Notes under the pieces: model-generated | The model's input: the letters and a program-made list of their open reading frames with translations, nothing else | The model's database searches: none | What the model was told of the DNA's origin: nothing | Made by a program: the position numbers and the translations under genes | Assembly: GCA_964462535.1 (NCBI GenBank) | Contig: CAYWXV010000004.1 | Span: 1 to 64,000, forward strand | Reading direction: 5' to 3' | Length of the DNA: 64,000 nt | Source of the DNA: CAYWXV01 sp964462535 | GTDB lineage: Bacteria; Bacteroidota; Ignavibacteria; OLB7 | Shown: positions 1-8,280 of the stretch, in pieces | How positions within the stretch are numbered: the stretch's first letter is position 1 | Layout of the letters: each line of letters opens with the position of its first letter

Positions 1-102
1 AACGTCGGCATGACGTATGAGGGACGGCTCAAGCGAGCGTACATCATTCGGGGCACTGTGACCGATGCGCTCGTATTTGGGATGGTGCGGGATGTAGAAT
101 AA
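1..102 (+). CDS. GNAT-family N-acetyltransferase, C-terminal end only
   Basis: Reading frame 1 is open from the window edge and gives 33 residues before TAA. They contain NVGMTYEGRLKRAYIIRG followed by a TDALVFGMVRD ending. This GM-x-x-EG-x-L ... G ... D-x-x-x-F/Y-G-M pattern is the usual tail of RimJ/RimL-like acetyltransferases, which move acetyl from acetyl-CoA onto protein N-termini or small amines. The acetyl-CoA-binding core lies outside the window, so the substrate cannot be judged. It converges with the minus-strand gene ending at 215. Confidence 0.72.
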   Translation, partial: NVGMTYEGRLKRAYIIRGTVTDALVFGMVRDVE

Positions 103-167
103 ATCTTGCCTGAAGAGGTTCGTGTGTCGGAAACACTGTGTGCGCGGCCCCAACAGCGCACCGGCGA

Positions 168-202
168 TCCTTCGTCCTTCATCCTTCATCCTTCACCCTT
201 CA
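168..202. repeat. Five-copy heptanucleotide tandem repeat (TCCTTCA)
   Basis: Five consecutive 7-bp units can be read: TCCTTCG, three TCCTTCA and CCCTTCA. They lie between the two convergent genes ending at 102 and 215. The array resembles the short tandemly repeated heptamers known from several bacterial phyla. No function is assigned. Copy number may vary by slippage. Confidence 0.85.
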
Positions 203-214
203 CCCGCCTCCCCC

Positions 215-1816
215 CTATTCGCCACACACTACCACCCTACCCACGGCAACCTGTTTGCCCCGATAATCCAGAACCCTCACGAGATACGCGCCCGGGGCGA
301 CCGCATCGCATGCCCAGCTGATCTCTCCCGTGTACGACGGTCTCTGCTGACGCTCGATCAACCGGCCCTTCATATCGTACACCTCGATCGTTCTGGGCAG
401 ACGCACAAGATCCCCGCGCCATGCTACATGGAGTACATCGCGCGTAGGGTTCGGCCACAGTGCGATTGCGTTCTGCTGAACGTCGTCCGCGAGCCATGTG
501 ATGGCGGCATCCGGTCGATGTGGTATGTACGGACCCCCGGCATGCGCGACCGACGTGCCGAACAAATCGTCGTCGTTGGGGTCGACGCTGAGGATGTCGT
601 CCCATCCGTCGCCGTCAAAGTCTGGGATCGACCGGACGTACGGATATGCGGGACCCTCGCAGGTCCATTGGCCAATCATACCTGTGTCGGTGGTCGGCAG
701 CGCACGCAGGCGGATCAATTGTCGATACGACGAATCGGTTACGCCAACAAGCTCGTATCGCCGACCGCTGTCAGCAGCAAATCCCAGTCGGTATATAGAG
801 GGATAGAAGCCGCCAACGTAGTACCACTGATCCACGTCGGAGTACAAGTACGATCGTGTGCGAATAGACTTCCCTGAGCCTGAGCGAAAGACCATGATCC
901 GATTCGAGTCGAAACGCATGATGTCCAGGATGCCGTCGCCGTCCACATCCATGAACGGAACTCCGGCGGCCTGCGACGCGTTCAGGACGCGACCTGGTCT
1001 CTCCCAATTCCACGGTGAACCTGGATTCCCGAAGAAACACTTTGCCTTGTAGGGATTCCCTGGATAGACCGATGCAAGCGCAAGGTCGACATAGGGGTCG
1101 GCATCAAAATGCCCAATCACCATGCGGAGAGACCTCGATCCCGCCGTGGGGACGTAGTCCTCGTCATCCTCAATAACGACGGTAGGTGAATCCAGTTGGA
1201 AGCCACTTCCTCCCTTGTATATCCATAGCGCGAGTCGATCGCGGCGCCACCCTGGTTCCATCTTCGACGACACGAGAACGACCAGATCATCGATGCCATC
1301 CCCGTCCAAATCATGCGGGATTGCGTCCTCGTATCGTGTTTCTTCACCGGGTTTGTGGGTGCTGCTGTTCAGCTCGATCCAACTGGCGGTGTCGAGACCT
1401 TGTTGATTCACTTCATACAGTCGCAACACGGTCCCAGACGTAATTGCAGGCATGTATGCAAGGCCAGCGAGGAGCGAACCGTCCCCGCGGAAGTTGCCAT
1501 AGATGGGGAAGGCATATCCTTGCCAGGGGTCCAACACTTCCTGCATCACCCGTGCGCTGTCTCCAGATGGATCCCATGCAAGGATCTCCCATCTGTCGAT
1601 CCTCTGAACGGCAAGAGCCGATGCGCCCGTGCCGTACAAATCACCGATCGGACCAATGGACCCTTTTGCATGGTCATACGTTCGGGCAAGTGTGCTGTAG
1701 ATGTAGGCGATCTGGCGAAGCGGTACTGCGACCGAACCAGGCCTAAGCGTATCGACGTTCTGTGCGTCACAGAGCATCGTTGTTGCGATGACGAAAACCA
1801 CGATGCGGTAAAGCAT
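215..1816 (-). CDS. Secreted FG-GAP/VCBS-repeat protein with T9SS sorting domain
   Basis: A 533-residue exported protein. Residues 1-18 form a signal peptide ending near CDAQ. The start has a strong GGAGGT four bases upstream of ATG. Calcium-binding FG-GAP-type motifs recur through the body (DLDGDGIDDL, DVDGDGILDI, DFDGDGWDDI), which normally form a seven-bladed integrin-like propeller. The last 80 residues start at WPNPTRD, continue with EVYDMKGRL and end in a GAYLVRV strand. That is a type A T9SS C-terminal sorting domain, so the protein is probably exported through SprA and attached to or released from the surface. The ligand is unknown, and it is a single-gene unit. Confidence 0.85.
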   Translation of the reverse strand: MLYRIVVFVIATTMLCDAQNVDTLRPGSVAVPLRQIAYIYSTLARTYDHAKGSIGPIGDLYGTGASALAVQRIDRWEILAWDPSGDSARVMQEVLDPWQGYAFPIYGNFRGDGSLLAGLAYMPAITSGTVLRLYEVNQQGLDTASWIELNSSTHKPGEETRYEDAIPHDLDGDGIDDLVVLVSSKMEPGWRRDRLALWIYKGGSGFQLDSPTVVIEDDEDYVPTAGSRSLRMVIGHFDADPYVDLALASVYPGNPYKAKCFFGNPGSPWNWERPGRVLNASQAAGVPFMDVDGDGILDIMRFDSNRIMVFRSGSGKSIRTRSYLYSDVDQWYYVGGFYPSIYRLGFAADSGRRYELVGVTDSSYRQLIRLRALPTTDTGMIGQWTCEGPAYPYVRSIPDFDGDGWDDILSVDPNDDDLFGTSVAHAGGPYIPHRPDAAITWLADDVQQNAIALWPNPTRDVLHVAWRGDLVRLPRTIEVYDMKGRLIERQQRPSYTGEISWACDAVAPGAYLVRVLDYRGKQVAVGRVVVCGE

Positions 1817-2048
1817 TCTACCTCCGTGTGCAAGGGATGACGAGGTGTCCGTTGGTCATCAGCATGGCTGCTGTCTGGAGCGCGTCTCATCTATGACACG
1901 CGCAACGGAGAGAGTTCTCACCCTCCCGCGCGAGTACTCCGCTTGGGGAAAGGGTACGGAGGGCCGTCCCGAGGGGAGTGGAGGATCTGCGACTATTAGC
2001 GGTGCGTGCTTCAGCCGCGCTATCGGATTGGGAAGTAGCGGTGGGATG

Positions 2049-2741
2049 TCAATACGACGTCGGCGCCGTCTGGTCACCTCGAAGCAGATCCAGCACCGCA
2101 CTCCATGATGACGCATGACGAACACCCGATCCACTCTCTTCGACACCGAAGTGAAGCGGCGTCATCCCCGCACGAAATGCCCCAACCACGTCGGCGTCGT
2201 AGCGGTCTCCGATAACCGCGATCATCGCCGGATCGGCCCCGAGTTGTTTCGCTGCGTCGAGAAACATTGTAGGATTTGGCTTTCGGTAGACGCTGGTTGC
2301 GCTTGAGAGGACGAACCTGCAGAGGGTCAGTAGCTCCCATCGCTCGAGTTCCCATGCCACGACATCCGCGCTGAATATTGTGTTTGTGATGAATGCGACG
2401 GGGATTCCACGCATCCGGAATTCCGTGAGCGCCTCTCTCACTCCTGGCATCGGCGTCAGTACGACGGTCGATTCCCACACTTCCAACTCGATCTCTAACG
2501 CAATCCGAGCATCGTGTCCGGCGACGGTGTGATGTGACGCAATCCAATCGCGCAGCGTGAATTCCTTCTCCCCTGCTAGATAGCAATCACGAATCCTCGA
2601 CTCGACATCGACGATTGCCGCCTCGCAATCCATAGTCCACAGTTCGGGATGGCGCCCTATTGCGGACCGCAGGCCTCGGCGCAGATCGTACTCCTCCTCC
2701 TGCAGTATCGTATTGCCAAGATCGACGAGGATCGCTTTCAT
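2049..2741 (-). CDS. HAD-superfamily hydrolase
   Basis: A 230-residue cytoplasmic haloacid-dehalogenase-fold phosphatase. Motif I is DLGNT near residue 7: the nucleophile Asp is present, but the usual second Asp (DxD) is replaced by Gly, as in some dehalogenase-like members. Motif II is FITNT, the motif III lysine lies in YRKPNP, and motif IV is IGDRYDADV. A helical cap fills residues 15-95. The start codon overlaps the stop of the upstream membrane-protein gene (ATGA), so the two are translationally coupled. With the second Asp lost, the substrate and even phosphatase activity are uncertain. The HAD fold itself is clear. Confidence 0.82.
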   Translation of the reverse strand: MKAILVDLGNTILQEEEYDLRRGLRSAIGRHPELWTMDCEAAIVDVESRIRDCYLAGEKEFTLRDWIASHHTVAGHDARIALEIELEVWESTVVLTPMPGVREALTEFRMRGIPVAFITNTIFSADVVAWELERWELLTLCRFVLSSATSVYRKPNPTMFLDAAKQLGADPAMIAVIGDRYDADVVGAFRAGMTPLHFGVEESGSGVRHASSWSAVLDLLRGDQTAPTSY

Positions 2742-2959
2742 TTCAGCGGCTTCACAAACTCCATCACCACCAGCATAAGCCCCATGCCGACGAGCAACAG
2801 ACCCATCACGCGGACGAACGTGCCGAGCTTCAGCTGTGATGCCGGAAGGGTTCCGTCCTCTACCCGGCGGCGAATCATGCGTGGGACATAGAGAACGCCA
2901 AAGAGGCCGGAAGCTATGAGAAGCGCTTCCATCAGATAGAAGTAGGTCTGGGCGGTCAT
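2738..2959 (-). CDS. Small two-helix membrane protein
   Basis: A 73-residue protein with two hydrophobic segments, residues about 8-25 and 48-68. They are separated by a basic/polar loop containing PRMIRRRVEDG. It overlaps the HAD hydrolase start by four bases. No family is recognised. The coupling suggests a membrane partner for the HAD enzyme, but this is inference. It is divergent from the M1 peptidase, with 76 bp between the starts. Confidence 0.6.
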   Translation of the reverse strand: MTAQTYFYLMEALLIASGLFGVLYVPRMIRRRVEDGTLPASQLKLGTFVRVMGLLLVGMGLMLVVMEFVKPLK

Positions 2960-3035
2960 GCGGCTACTGGATTCGTTCGCCTGAAGATATAGCTATCTTT
3001 TTGTCCCGTATTCGTTGTCCCACTCCTGACACGTT

Positions 3036-5006
3036 ATGATGCTTCGACTGTCGACACTCGTGGCTGCAATCGCCATCTCACATCTATCACAGCCCATGCT
3101 GCTGGCACAGGTAATCTCGTCACCGACAGAGTACCGACCACAGGCGTTCGACGTCCTTTCGTACGATGTCTTCCTTGACCTCACGAAAGTGCCGACAGCC
3201 GAAACCAATGGTCAGTGCGAGATACTCCTCCACTGGACCGGGGATCCTTCGGAGGGGTTCTTCTTTCATCTTCGCTCGTTGCAGGTTGACTCCGTCTTCT
3301 ACGATGGCGTTCGCACGGACGCAACCGCGGTGGGCACTGAAGCCGACCCCACGTACCACTTCGTTGTCCCGGCGCCTTCGAGTGCCGCAATGGGCGACAC
3401 TGCCCGAATAAGGGTCCACTATCACGGCACGATGACGAACGAGGGTGGGACGTTTCCCTGGGGAGGCGTTAGCTCTGACAACGGAATCGTCTACGCGATT
3501 GGAGTCGGATTTAACACGAACTATGTCTCGACAACCGAACATTGGATGCCCTGTTACGATCATCCGAGCGACAAGGCGACCTTTCGTGGGCAGTTCCTGG
3601 CGCGCAAGCCGAACGTGGTTGCATCCAATGGGTCCGGATCAGCCGCCGACCTGGGAGACTCGACGGTTATGTACTTCTGGAGCACCGACATTCCAACGGC
3701 CACCTATCTCCTGACGTTCGCATGCGGACCATACAGTAAGCTTGAGATGACGGGAGCAAGCGCGCCTATCGAACTCTATTCCCTCCCGTCCGATACGGCC
3801 GCCACCCGAATATCCTTCACACTGCTCCCAAGGATGGTTCAGGAATACGAGTCACTTTTCGGACCATATCCTTTTGAGAAAATTGGTTACTGCAACACGC
3901 TGAAGGGGGCGATGGAACATCAAACGATGATCTCGTTCCCCGTGCAATTGGCTCGATCACGTGACACCGTTAATTCGACCGGGGCCCACGAGCTCTCGCA
4001 TCAATGGTTCGGGGATCTGGTCTCCCCATTGGACTATCGTCACGCCTGGCTGAATGAGTCATATGCAACGTGGTGCGAATCAGTGTGGGACGAAGCTCTT
4101 GGTGGGTTTTCGCGATATCTCACATCGCAGGAGCGGAAATTGAGCTCGTACATTGCAACCGACTCACGCAATGAGGGAATAATACCCTTGTTTGATTTTC
4201 CACGCGCTTCACCGTCATCCAATTATCCCGCAACGATCTACTCGAAGGGTGCGCTCGTTGTCGGAATGCTCCGATACGAATTGGGTGATTCACTTTTCTT
4301 CCCCGCTCTTCGCGCATACTTGACGCGCCACGCCTTCGCCACAGCCACGACGGACGACATGCAATCGATCATGGAGGAGTATGCCGGCCGTTCGCTCGGA
4401 TGGTTCTTTGATCAGTGGGTTCGTCGTCCAGGGTGGCCTGTGTTCGCAGTCAACGTGCGTAGAGAGCCGTCGATGAACGGATTGTTCAAGGCGCATGTCA
4501 CGTTGACGCAGTCGCCGAAGGGAACGGCCGAGCCGTTCATCAATGTTCCGGTGGAGATAGGATTTCGAGACTCCGCAAGTGGATACGTCTACCGCATCGT
4601 CCGCGCAAGTGGGCCCGAGACAATTGTGGAGGTCGACTCCCTCTTCGATTTCCGTCAGATCACGATCAACAAGGGGCCCTCGGTACGAGCGCTTCTTCAG
4701 GCCCCTCAGGTGCAGCTCGCGTCGGCTACCAGCATGCAGGAAAATCTGCGTCCCGTGCGCGTCAGAATCGTCCCGAATCCTGTCGTCGAGACGTCGACCG
4801 AAATCGGAGTCGTGCTGGAGAATGGTGGCGATTGCCGAGACATCAGGTACGTCCTCTACGACACGGCCGGTCAGCAGGCCTTCTCAGGAACCGCATCACG
4901 ATGTGAGTTTCGCATTCCGGTTGAGGATCTCGATGCCGGGATGTACATACTGCACGTTGAACACAGCCGGGGAATGAATGACGTGCCGGTGATTGTCGGG
5001 CGGTGA
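3036..5006 (+). CDS. Secreted M1-family zinc aminopeptidase with T9SS sorting domain
   Basis: A 656-residue exported metallopeptidase. A signal peptide covers residues 1-25. The gluzincin site is complete: HELSH, 18 residues, then the Glu in LNESYA. The exopeptidase motif usually GAMEN/GGMEN reads GAMEH here, so N-terminal substrate recognition may differ. The C-terminal 75 residues (VPNPVVET, YDTAGQQAF, GMYILHV) are a T9SS type A sorting domain, so it acts outside the cell or on its surface, probably in peptide scavenging. Two adjacent ATGs begin the frame. It converges with deoC, leaving 15 bp. Confidence 0.88.
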   Translation: MMLRLSTLVAAIAISHLSQPMLLAQVISSPTEYRPQAFDVLSYDVFLDLTKVPTAETNGQCEILLHWTGDPSEGFFFHLRSLQVDSVFYDGVRTDATAVGTEADPTYHFVVPAPSSAAMGDTARIRVHYHGTMTNEGGTFPWGGVSSDNGIVYAIGVGFNTNYVSTTEHWMPCYDHPSDKATFRGQFLARKPNVVASNGSGSAADLGDSTVMYFWSTDIPTATYLLTFACGPYSKLEMTGASAPIELYSLPSDTAATRISFTLLPRMVQEYESLFGPYPFEKIGYCNTLKGAMEHQTMISFPVQLARSRDTVNSTGAHELSHQWFGDLVSPLDYRHAWLNESYATWCESVWDEALGGFSRYLTSQERKLSSYIATDSRNEGIIPLFDFPRASPSSNYPATIYSKGALVVGMLRYELGDSLFFPALRAYLTRHAFATATTDDMQSIMEEYAGRSLGWFFDQWVRRPGWPVFAVNVRREPSMNGLFKAHVTLTQSPKGTAEPFINVPVEIGFRDSASGYVYRIVRASGPETIVEVDSLFDFRQITINKGPSVRALLQAPQVQLASATSMQENLRPVRVRIVPNPVVETSTEIGVVLENGGDCRDIRYVLYDTAGQQAFSGTASRCEFRIPVEDLDAGMYILHVEHSRGMNDVPVIVGR

Positions 5007-5021
5007 CAGGGGTTCGTCCCT

Positions 5022-5699
5022 CTACGGCTCGGTGTCACCAAGCATGATCGCGGGACCGCTCGAGGTGCCGATGCGGGTAGCGCCGGCCGCTATCATCTGC
5101 GCTGCCGTTTGTCGATCGCGGATTCCCCCCGACGCCTTCACGCCGACCGTCATCCCAACGATGCTCCGCATGAGCCGCACGTCCTCAACGGTCGCGCCAC
5201 CATTCGAAAAACCCGTCGACGTCTTTACGTAGTCAGCCCCGCCACGCACCGCCAGTTCACACGCCCGCTTCTTTTCGTCGTCGGTGAGCAGCGAGGTTTC
5301 TATGATGGCTTTCAGCAGACCCTGCTGCTCGTGCACGATATCGGTGACTCGACGAATATCCTGTTCCACGCTGGCATCGTCTCCCGACTTCAGTGCTCCA
5401 ATGGCAATGACCATGTCGAGCTCCCGAGCACCATCGCGCAGGGCAATCTTCGCCTCAGTTCGCTTGCACTCGGTTGCATGCATTCCCAACGGAAAGCCTA
5501 TCGGAGCGCAAATGACTATCGTCTCCTCCAAACGTGACAGCTCATCCACAGCGACCGGAACCCACCAGGGCATAATGCAAACGGCAGCAAACGAAAACGC
5601 CACTCCCTCCCGGCAGAGCCGACGAATACTCGCTTCGTCGGCATCGGGGCGGAGCAGCGTATGATCGATCAGACTGCTATCCACTGACGAATTCTCCAC
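5022..5699 (-). CDS. deoC: Deoxyribose-phosphate aldolase
   Basis: A 225-residue class I aldolase that splits 2-deoxyribose-5-phosphate into glyceraldehyde-3-phosphate and acetaldehyde in deoxynucleoside catabolism. The N-terminal IDHTLLRPDA, the Schiff-base lysine in YVKTSTGFS, the second lysine in GVKASGGIR, and the closing GTSSGPAIM phosphate-binding segment are all present. The length is normal. It starts 6 bp after the stop of the OmpA/TSP3 gene upstream and is therefore probably the last gene of that transcript, although the function is unrelated to its envelope neighbours. Confidence 0.93.
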   Translation of the reverse strand: MENSSVDSSLIDHTLLRPDADEASIRRLCREGVAFSFAAVCIMPWWVPVAVDELSRLEETIVICAPIGFPLGMHATECKRTEAKIALRDGARELDMVIAIGALKSGDDASVEQDIRRVTDIVHEQQGLLKAIIETSLLTDDEKKRACELAVRGGADYVKTSTGFSNGGATVEDVRLMRSIVGMTVGVKASGGIRDRQTAAQMIAAGATRIGTSSGPAIMLGDTEP

Positions 5700-5705
5700 C
5701 GTTCC

Positions 5706-6563
5706 CTACTGACATCGTTTCGTCACGATGATAACCACCCTCCGGTTCTGCATTTGAGCGGCACGCCTTTGTGTTGGAGTGCGCATCAGTCCCTCGGCAA
5801 TTTTCGGCGAACGCTCACCCAGACCGTACGTTCGGATGATCCGCCGCATCTCGATCCCCTTGCTGATCAGATAATCTGCTACGGCATCGGCTCGTTTGTC
5901 TGACAGCCGTTGATTTCTTGCGGAGGCACCGTCTGTGGAGGCGTTCCCTTCGACCGCAATCGTCATGGCCGGGCACCGGCGCATACAATCGAGGAGTCCA
6001 TTCAGCTTGTCGACGTTGTCAGGATTGCTCTGGACGGAAATACTGCTCCCGCCGGCCGGATAGAAGAGTTCCATGGAGTCAAGCGTACACGAAACCGTGA
6101 TCGGCGTCCGGCGCTGATTGGCCGGGACCGATCGGGCGGAGTCTCTTCGATTGGTTGCCGGCACGGGACGCGGCGTGTCACTTGGTCGCGCACCCGCGAC
6201 GCCTGGACCATCCACCACCTTTGGATCCGTACTGTCCACCAGGATCTCCTGCCCGTCGCTTCGTCCGTCGCCATCCGTGTCCGACTTCAACGGATCGGTC
6301 CCATACTTATTGATCTCGTCGTAGTCCGATACGGTATCGAAATCACTGTCCCGTTGACGAGGGTTCGTGTTTGTCTTCCGAATCTCATCCCCGTCGGAAA
6401 TTCCATCACCATCCGTATCGACGTTGTTCGGATCGGTGTTGTAAATCGTCCGCTCCTCCTCGTCTGGAATACCGTCGCTGTCACTGTCGACGGTCTGACC
6501 TGCCGCCGTAGCAACGAGCGTTAGTAGAAGGAGAATCGATGATATGGCTGTCGATACACGCAT
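5706..6563 (-). CDS. Periplasmic TSP3-repeat OmpA-domain protein
   Basis: A 285-residue exported protein. An in-frame GTG at 6605 would add 14 polar residues, but ATG 6563 places a clean signal peptide (MRVSTAISSILLLL ... ATAAGQ) at the N-terminus, so it is preferred. Residues about 25-120 are thrombospondin type 3 calcium-binding repeats (DSDSDGIPDEEE, DTDGDGISDGDE, DTDGDGRSDGQE). After a Pro/Ser-rich linker, residues about 175-285 are an OmpA-like peptidoglycan-binding domain with NASTDG, SDKRADAVADYL and a closing NRRVVI. No barrel is present: the preceding gene supplies barrel plus TSP3 without OmpA, suggesting a split pair. Confidence 0.85.
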   Translation of the reverse strand: MRVSTAISSILLLLTLVATAAGQTVDSDSDGIPDEEERTIYNTDPNNVDTDGDGISDGDEIRKTNTNPRQRDSDFDTVSDYDEINKYGTDPLKSDTDGDGRSDGQEILVDSTDPKVVDGPGVAGARPSDTPRPVPATNRRDSARSVPANQRRTPITVSCTLDSMELFYPAGGSSISVQSNPDNVDKLNGLLDCMRRCPAMTIAVEGNASTDGASARNQRLSDKRADAVADYLISKGIEMRRIIRTYGLGERSPKIAEGLMRTPTQRRAAQMQNRRVVIIVTKRCQ

Positions 6564-6635
6564 GAAGGAGTTGGAAGAAGGGAATTGTTGTAGATGAGTC
6601 GACACCGCGTTGACAATGACTGGCGGGAACGGACT

Positions 6636-8054
6636 TCACGGGCGATTCGCTGCACCCAGTTCCTCGGGGCAGCCCTTGTTCGACGCGGGTCCGAAGCTCG
6701 TTGGGCAGGCGTCATCCTTGTCGTTGACACCGTCGTTGTCCGTGTCCCGATTCAATGGGTTTGACCCCCGTTCAACTTCTATGTTATCCAGGACGCCATC
6801 CCCGTCAGAATCCGCCTTCAGAGGATTGGAGCCATCGCGCAGTACTTCCTCACCATCCGTGAGGCCATCGTGATCGGTGTCGCGCACGAGCGGATTCGTC
6901 TTGTACACATAGACCTCCTGCCCGTCGAGAAGCTCATCACCGTCTGTGTCTGGGTTGTTGGGGCTGGTATTGAAGCGGAACAGCTCGTCACGATCGCCAA
7001 CCATGTCACCGTCCGTGTCCTTCTTCCCCGGATCGGTCATGTAGCGCCCCGTCTCTTCAACATCGGATAGGCCGTCGCCGTCTCTGTCGGTCGCGGTTGG
7101 TTGCGGCGTCTGGCGCTGGGGTTGCTGCTGCGACGGTGGCTGTTGCGGCGACTGCGAAGGGGGTTGCTGCGGCGCCTGCGCCGGTGGAGGCTGCTGCGCC
7201 GGTGACTCCTGGGGGTTTGCCGGGTTCGACTGCCCAGGATCGTTCCGCTGCGCCGTTGGAGGCTCCTCTTCCGGGCGTCTCTTTGAGGGCTTGAACACGA
7301 GGGCGGTCAGCCCGACACGAAGCGACAACGCGTGGTCATCCAGCGTCGGCGCGGTACCCGGACCCGGGATCCCCGGCGAGGTCTCGAATGAGAGGTAATG
7401 AGCATATCCGTCCAGATAGTCCGTGAACGGGATATAGAATGTCCCCTGCAACGTGCCACTCAACCACGAGCTGATCGGATACTCGGCACCAACACCAAGG
7501 GAGAGCGCAAGCGACCGGTGCTCCACCGTACCGGTGAGGTTTTCCGGGAGCGTCTCGCCGCTGTCGTTGTACGTCTGGAAGGAGAATCCCTCCAGACCGA
7601 CGGAGAAGAAGGGGACCGTCAGTCCGTCGGGGAGCGGGCGGAACTGGCCAAACAGACCGTAGCGTGTCAGCGAAATGTGGTAGTCATCGGTGAAGGCGAC
7701 CGTGGACGACGGAAACGTCGGGTCACCGACAGGCCCGAAGAAATTTGACGCGTACTTCGTTCGAACAAGCGCATCCACGGAGTAGAGCAGCCGCGAAAAG
7801 CCAACCGTCGCGCCAAGAGACCACTGTTCGTTCAGGTGGTATCTGGCGTTCACGTCAGCATCGTAGCCGATCCGAATATGGAACGAGTTGTCCGGCTCCA
7901 GGCTGTTGAACTCCCCCAGGTACAGGGCGGGTCCGGCTTCAATCCCCAAAGAGATCGAACCTGGAGTGATCTGCTGTGCGCTGAGATCGGGTGCCGACAC
8001 GGCGCTCAAAAGAGCGGCGGTGGCCAGAAAAAGGAGAAATGCCGATGAATGCAT
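6636..8054 (-). CDS. Outer-membrane beta-barrel protein with Pro/Gln linker and TSP3 repeats
   Basis: A 472-residue protein. The frame is open further upstream, but ATG 8054 gives a signal peptide (MHSSAFLLFLATAALL ... LSAQ). Residues about 25-265 have the alternating pattern of an eight-or-more-stranded outer-membrane barrel. Residues about 275-330 are a low-complexity Pro/Gln/Ala linker. Residues about 330-455 are TSP3 calcium repeats (DRDGDGLSDVEE, DTDGDMVGDRDE, DSDGDGVLDNIE). It ends at DACPTSFGPASNKGC, the point where family members normally continue into an OmpA domain, and that domain is absent. The next gene, 72 bp downstream, carries TSP3 plus OmpA. Confidence 0.82.
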   Translation of the reverse strand: MHSSAFLLFLATAALLSAVSAPDLSAQQITPGSISLGIEAGPALYLGEFNSLEPDNSFHIRIGYDADVNARYHLNEQWSLGATVGFSRLLYSVDALVRTKYASNFFGPVGDPTFPSSTVAFTDDYHISLTRYGLFGQFRPLPDGLTVPFFSVGLEGFSFQTYNDSGETLPENLTGTVEHRSLALSLGVGAEYPISSWLSGTLQGTFYIPFTDYLDGYAHYLSFETSPGIPGPGTAPTLDDHALSLRVGLTALVFKPSKRRPEEEPPTAQRNDPGQSNPANPQESPAQQPPPAQAPQQPPSQSPQQPPSQQQPQRQTPQPTATDRDGDGLSDVEETGRYMTDPGKKDTDGDMVGDRDELFRFNTSPNNPDTDGDELLDGQEVYVYKTNPLVRDTDHDGLTDGEEVLRDGSNPLKADSDGDGVLDNIEVERGSNPLNRDTDNDGVNDKDDACPTSFGPASNKGCPEELGAANRP

Positions 8055-8112
8055 CCGTCTTGGGCAGCGTTTGTCGTGGAGGGCGTCGGCCGGCGAAGAT
8101 AACAATCGCTGT

Positions 8113-8159
8113 CCCAATAAAAATACCGGGGGGATTCCCCAAAGGAAATCCGCCCCGGT
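8113..8159 (-). terminator. Rho-independent terminator
   Basis: On the minus strand a GC-rich stem (ACCGGGG ... CCCCGGT, extended by GGATT/AATCC) is followed at once by ATTTTTATT. It lies downstream of the tandem-OmpA gene ending at 8281 and upstream of the barrel gene. It should separate or attenuate transcription between these two co-oriented genes. Confidence 0.75.
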
Positions 8160-8280
8160 AACCATCAGAACCCAACAGGAGATTGGGGTACGAGACCGGC
8201 TGGTTGAGGGAACGGCGCGTGGACGCCTCCCCTTCCATCCGATCGCGTGGCCTACCCCGGAGACCAGGCGAATTTGATGT

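Noticed and set aside
122..877. 251-codon plus-strand frame
   Set aside because: Antisense to the FG-GAP protein gene, which has signal peptide, repeats and a sorting domain.
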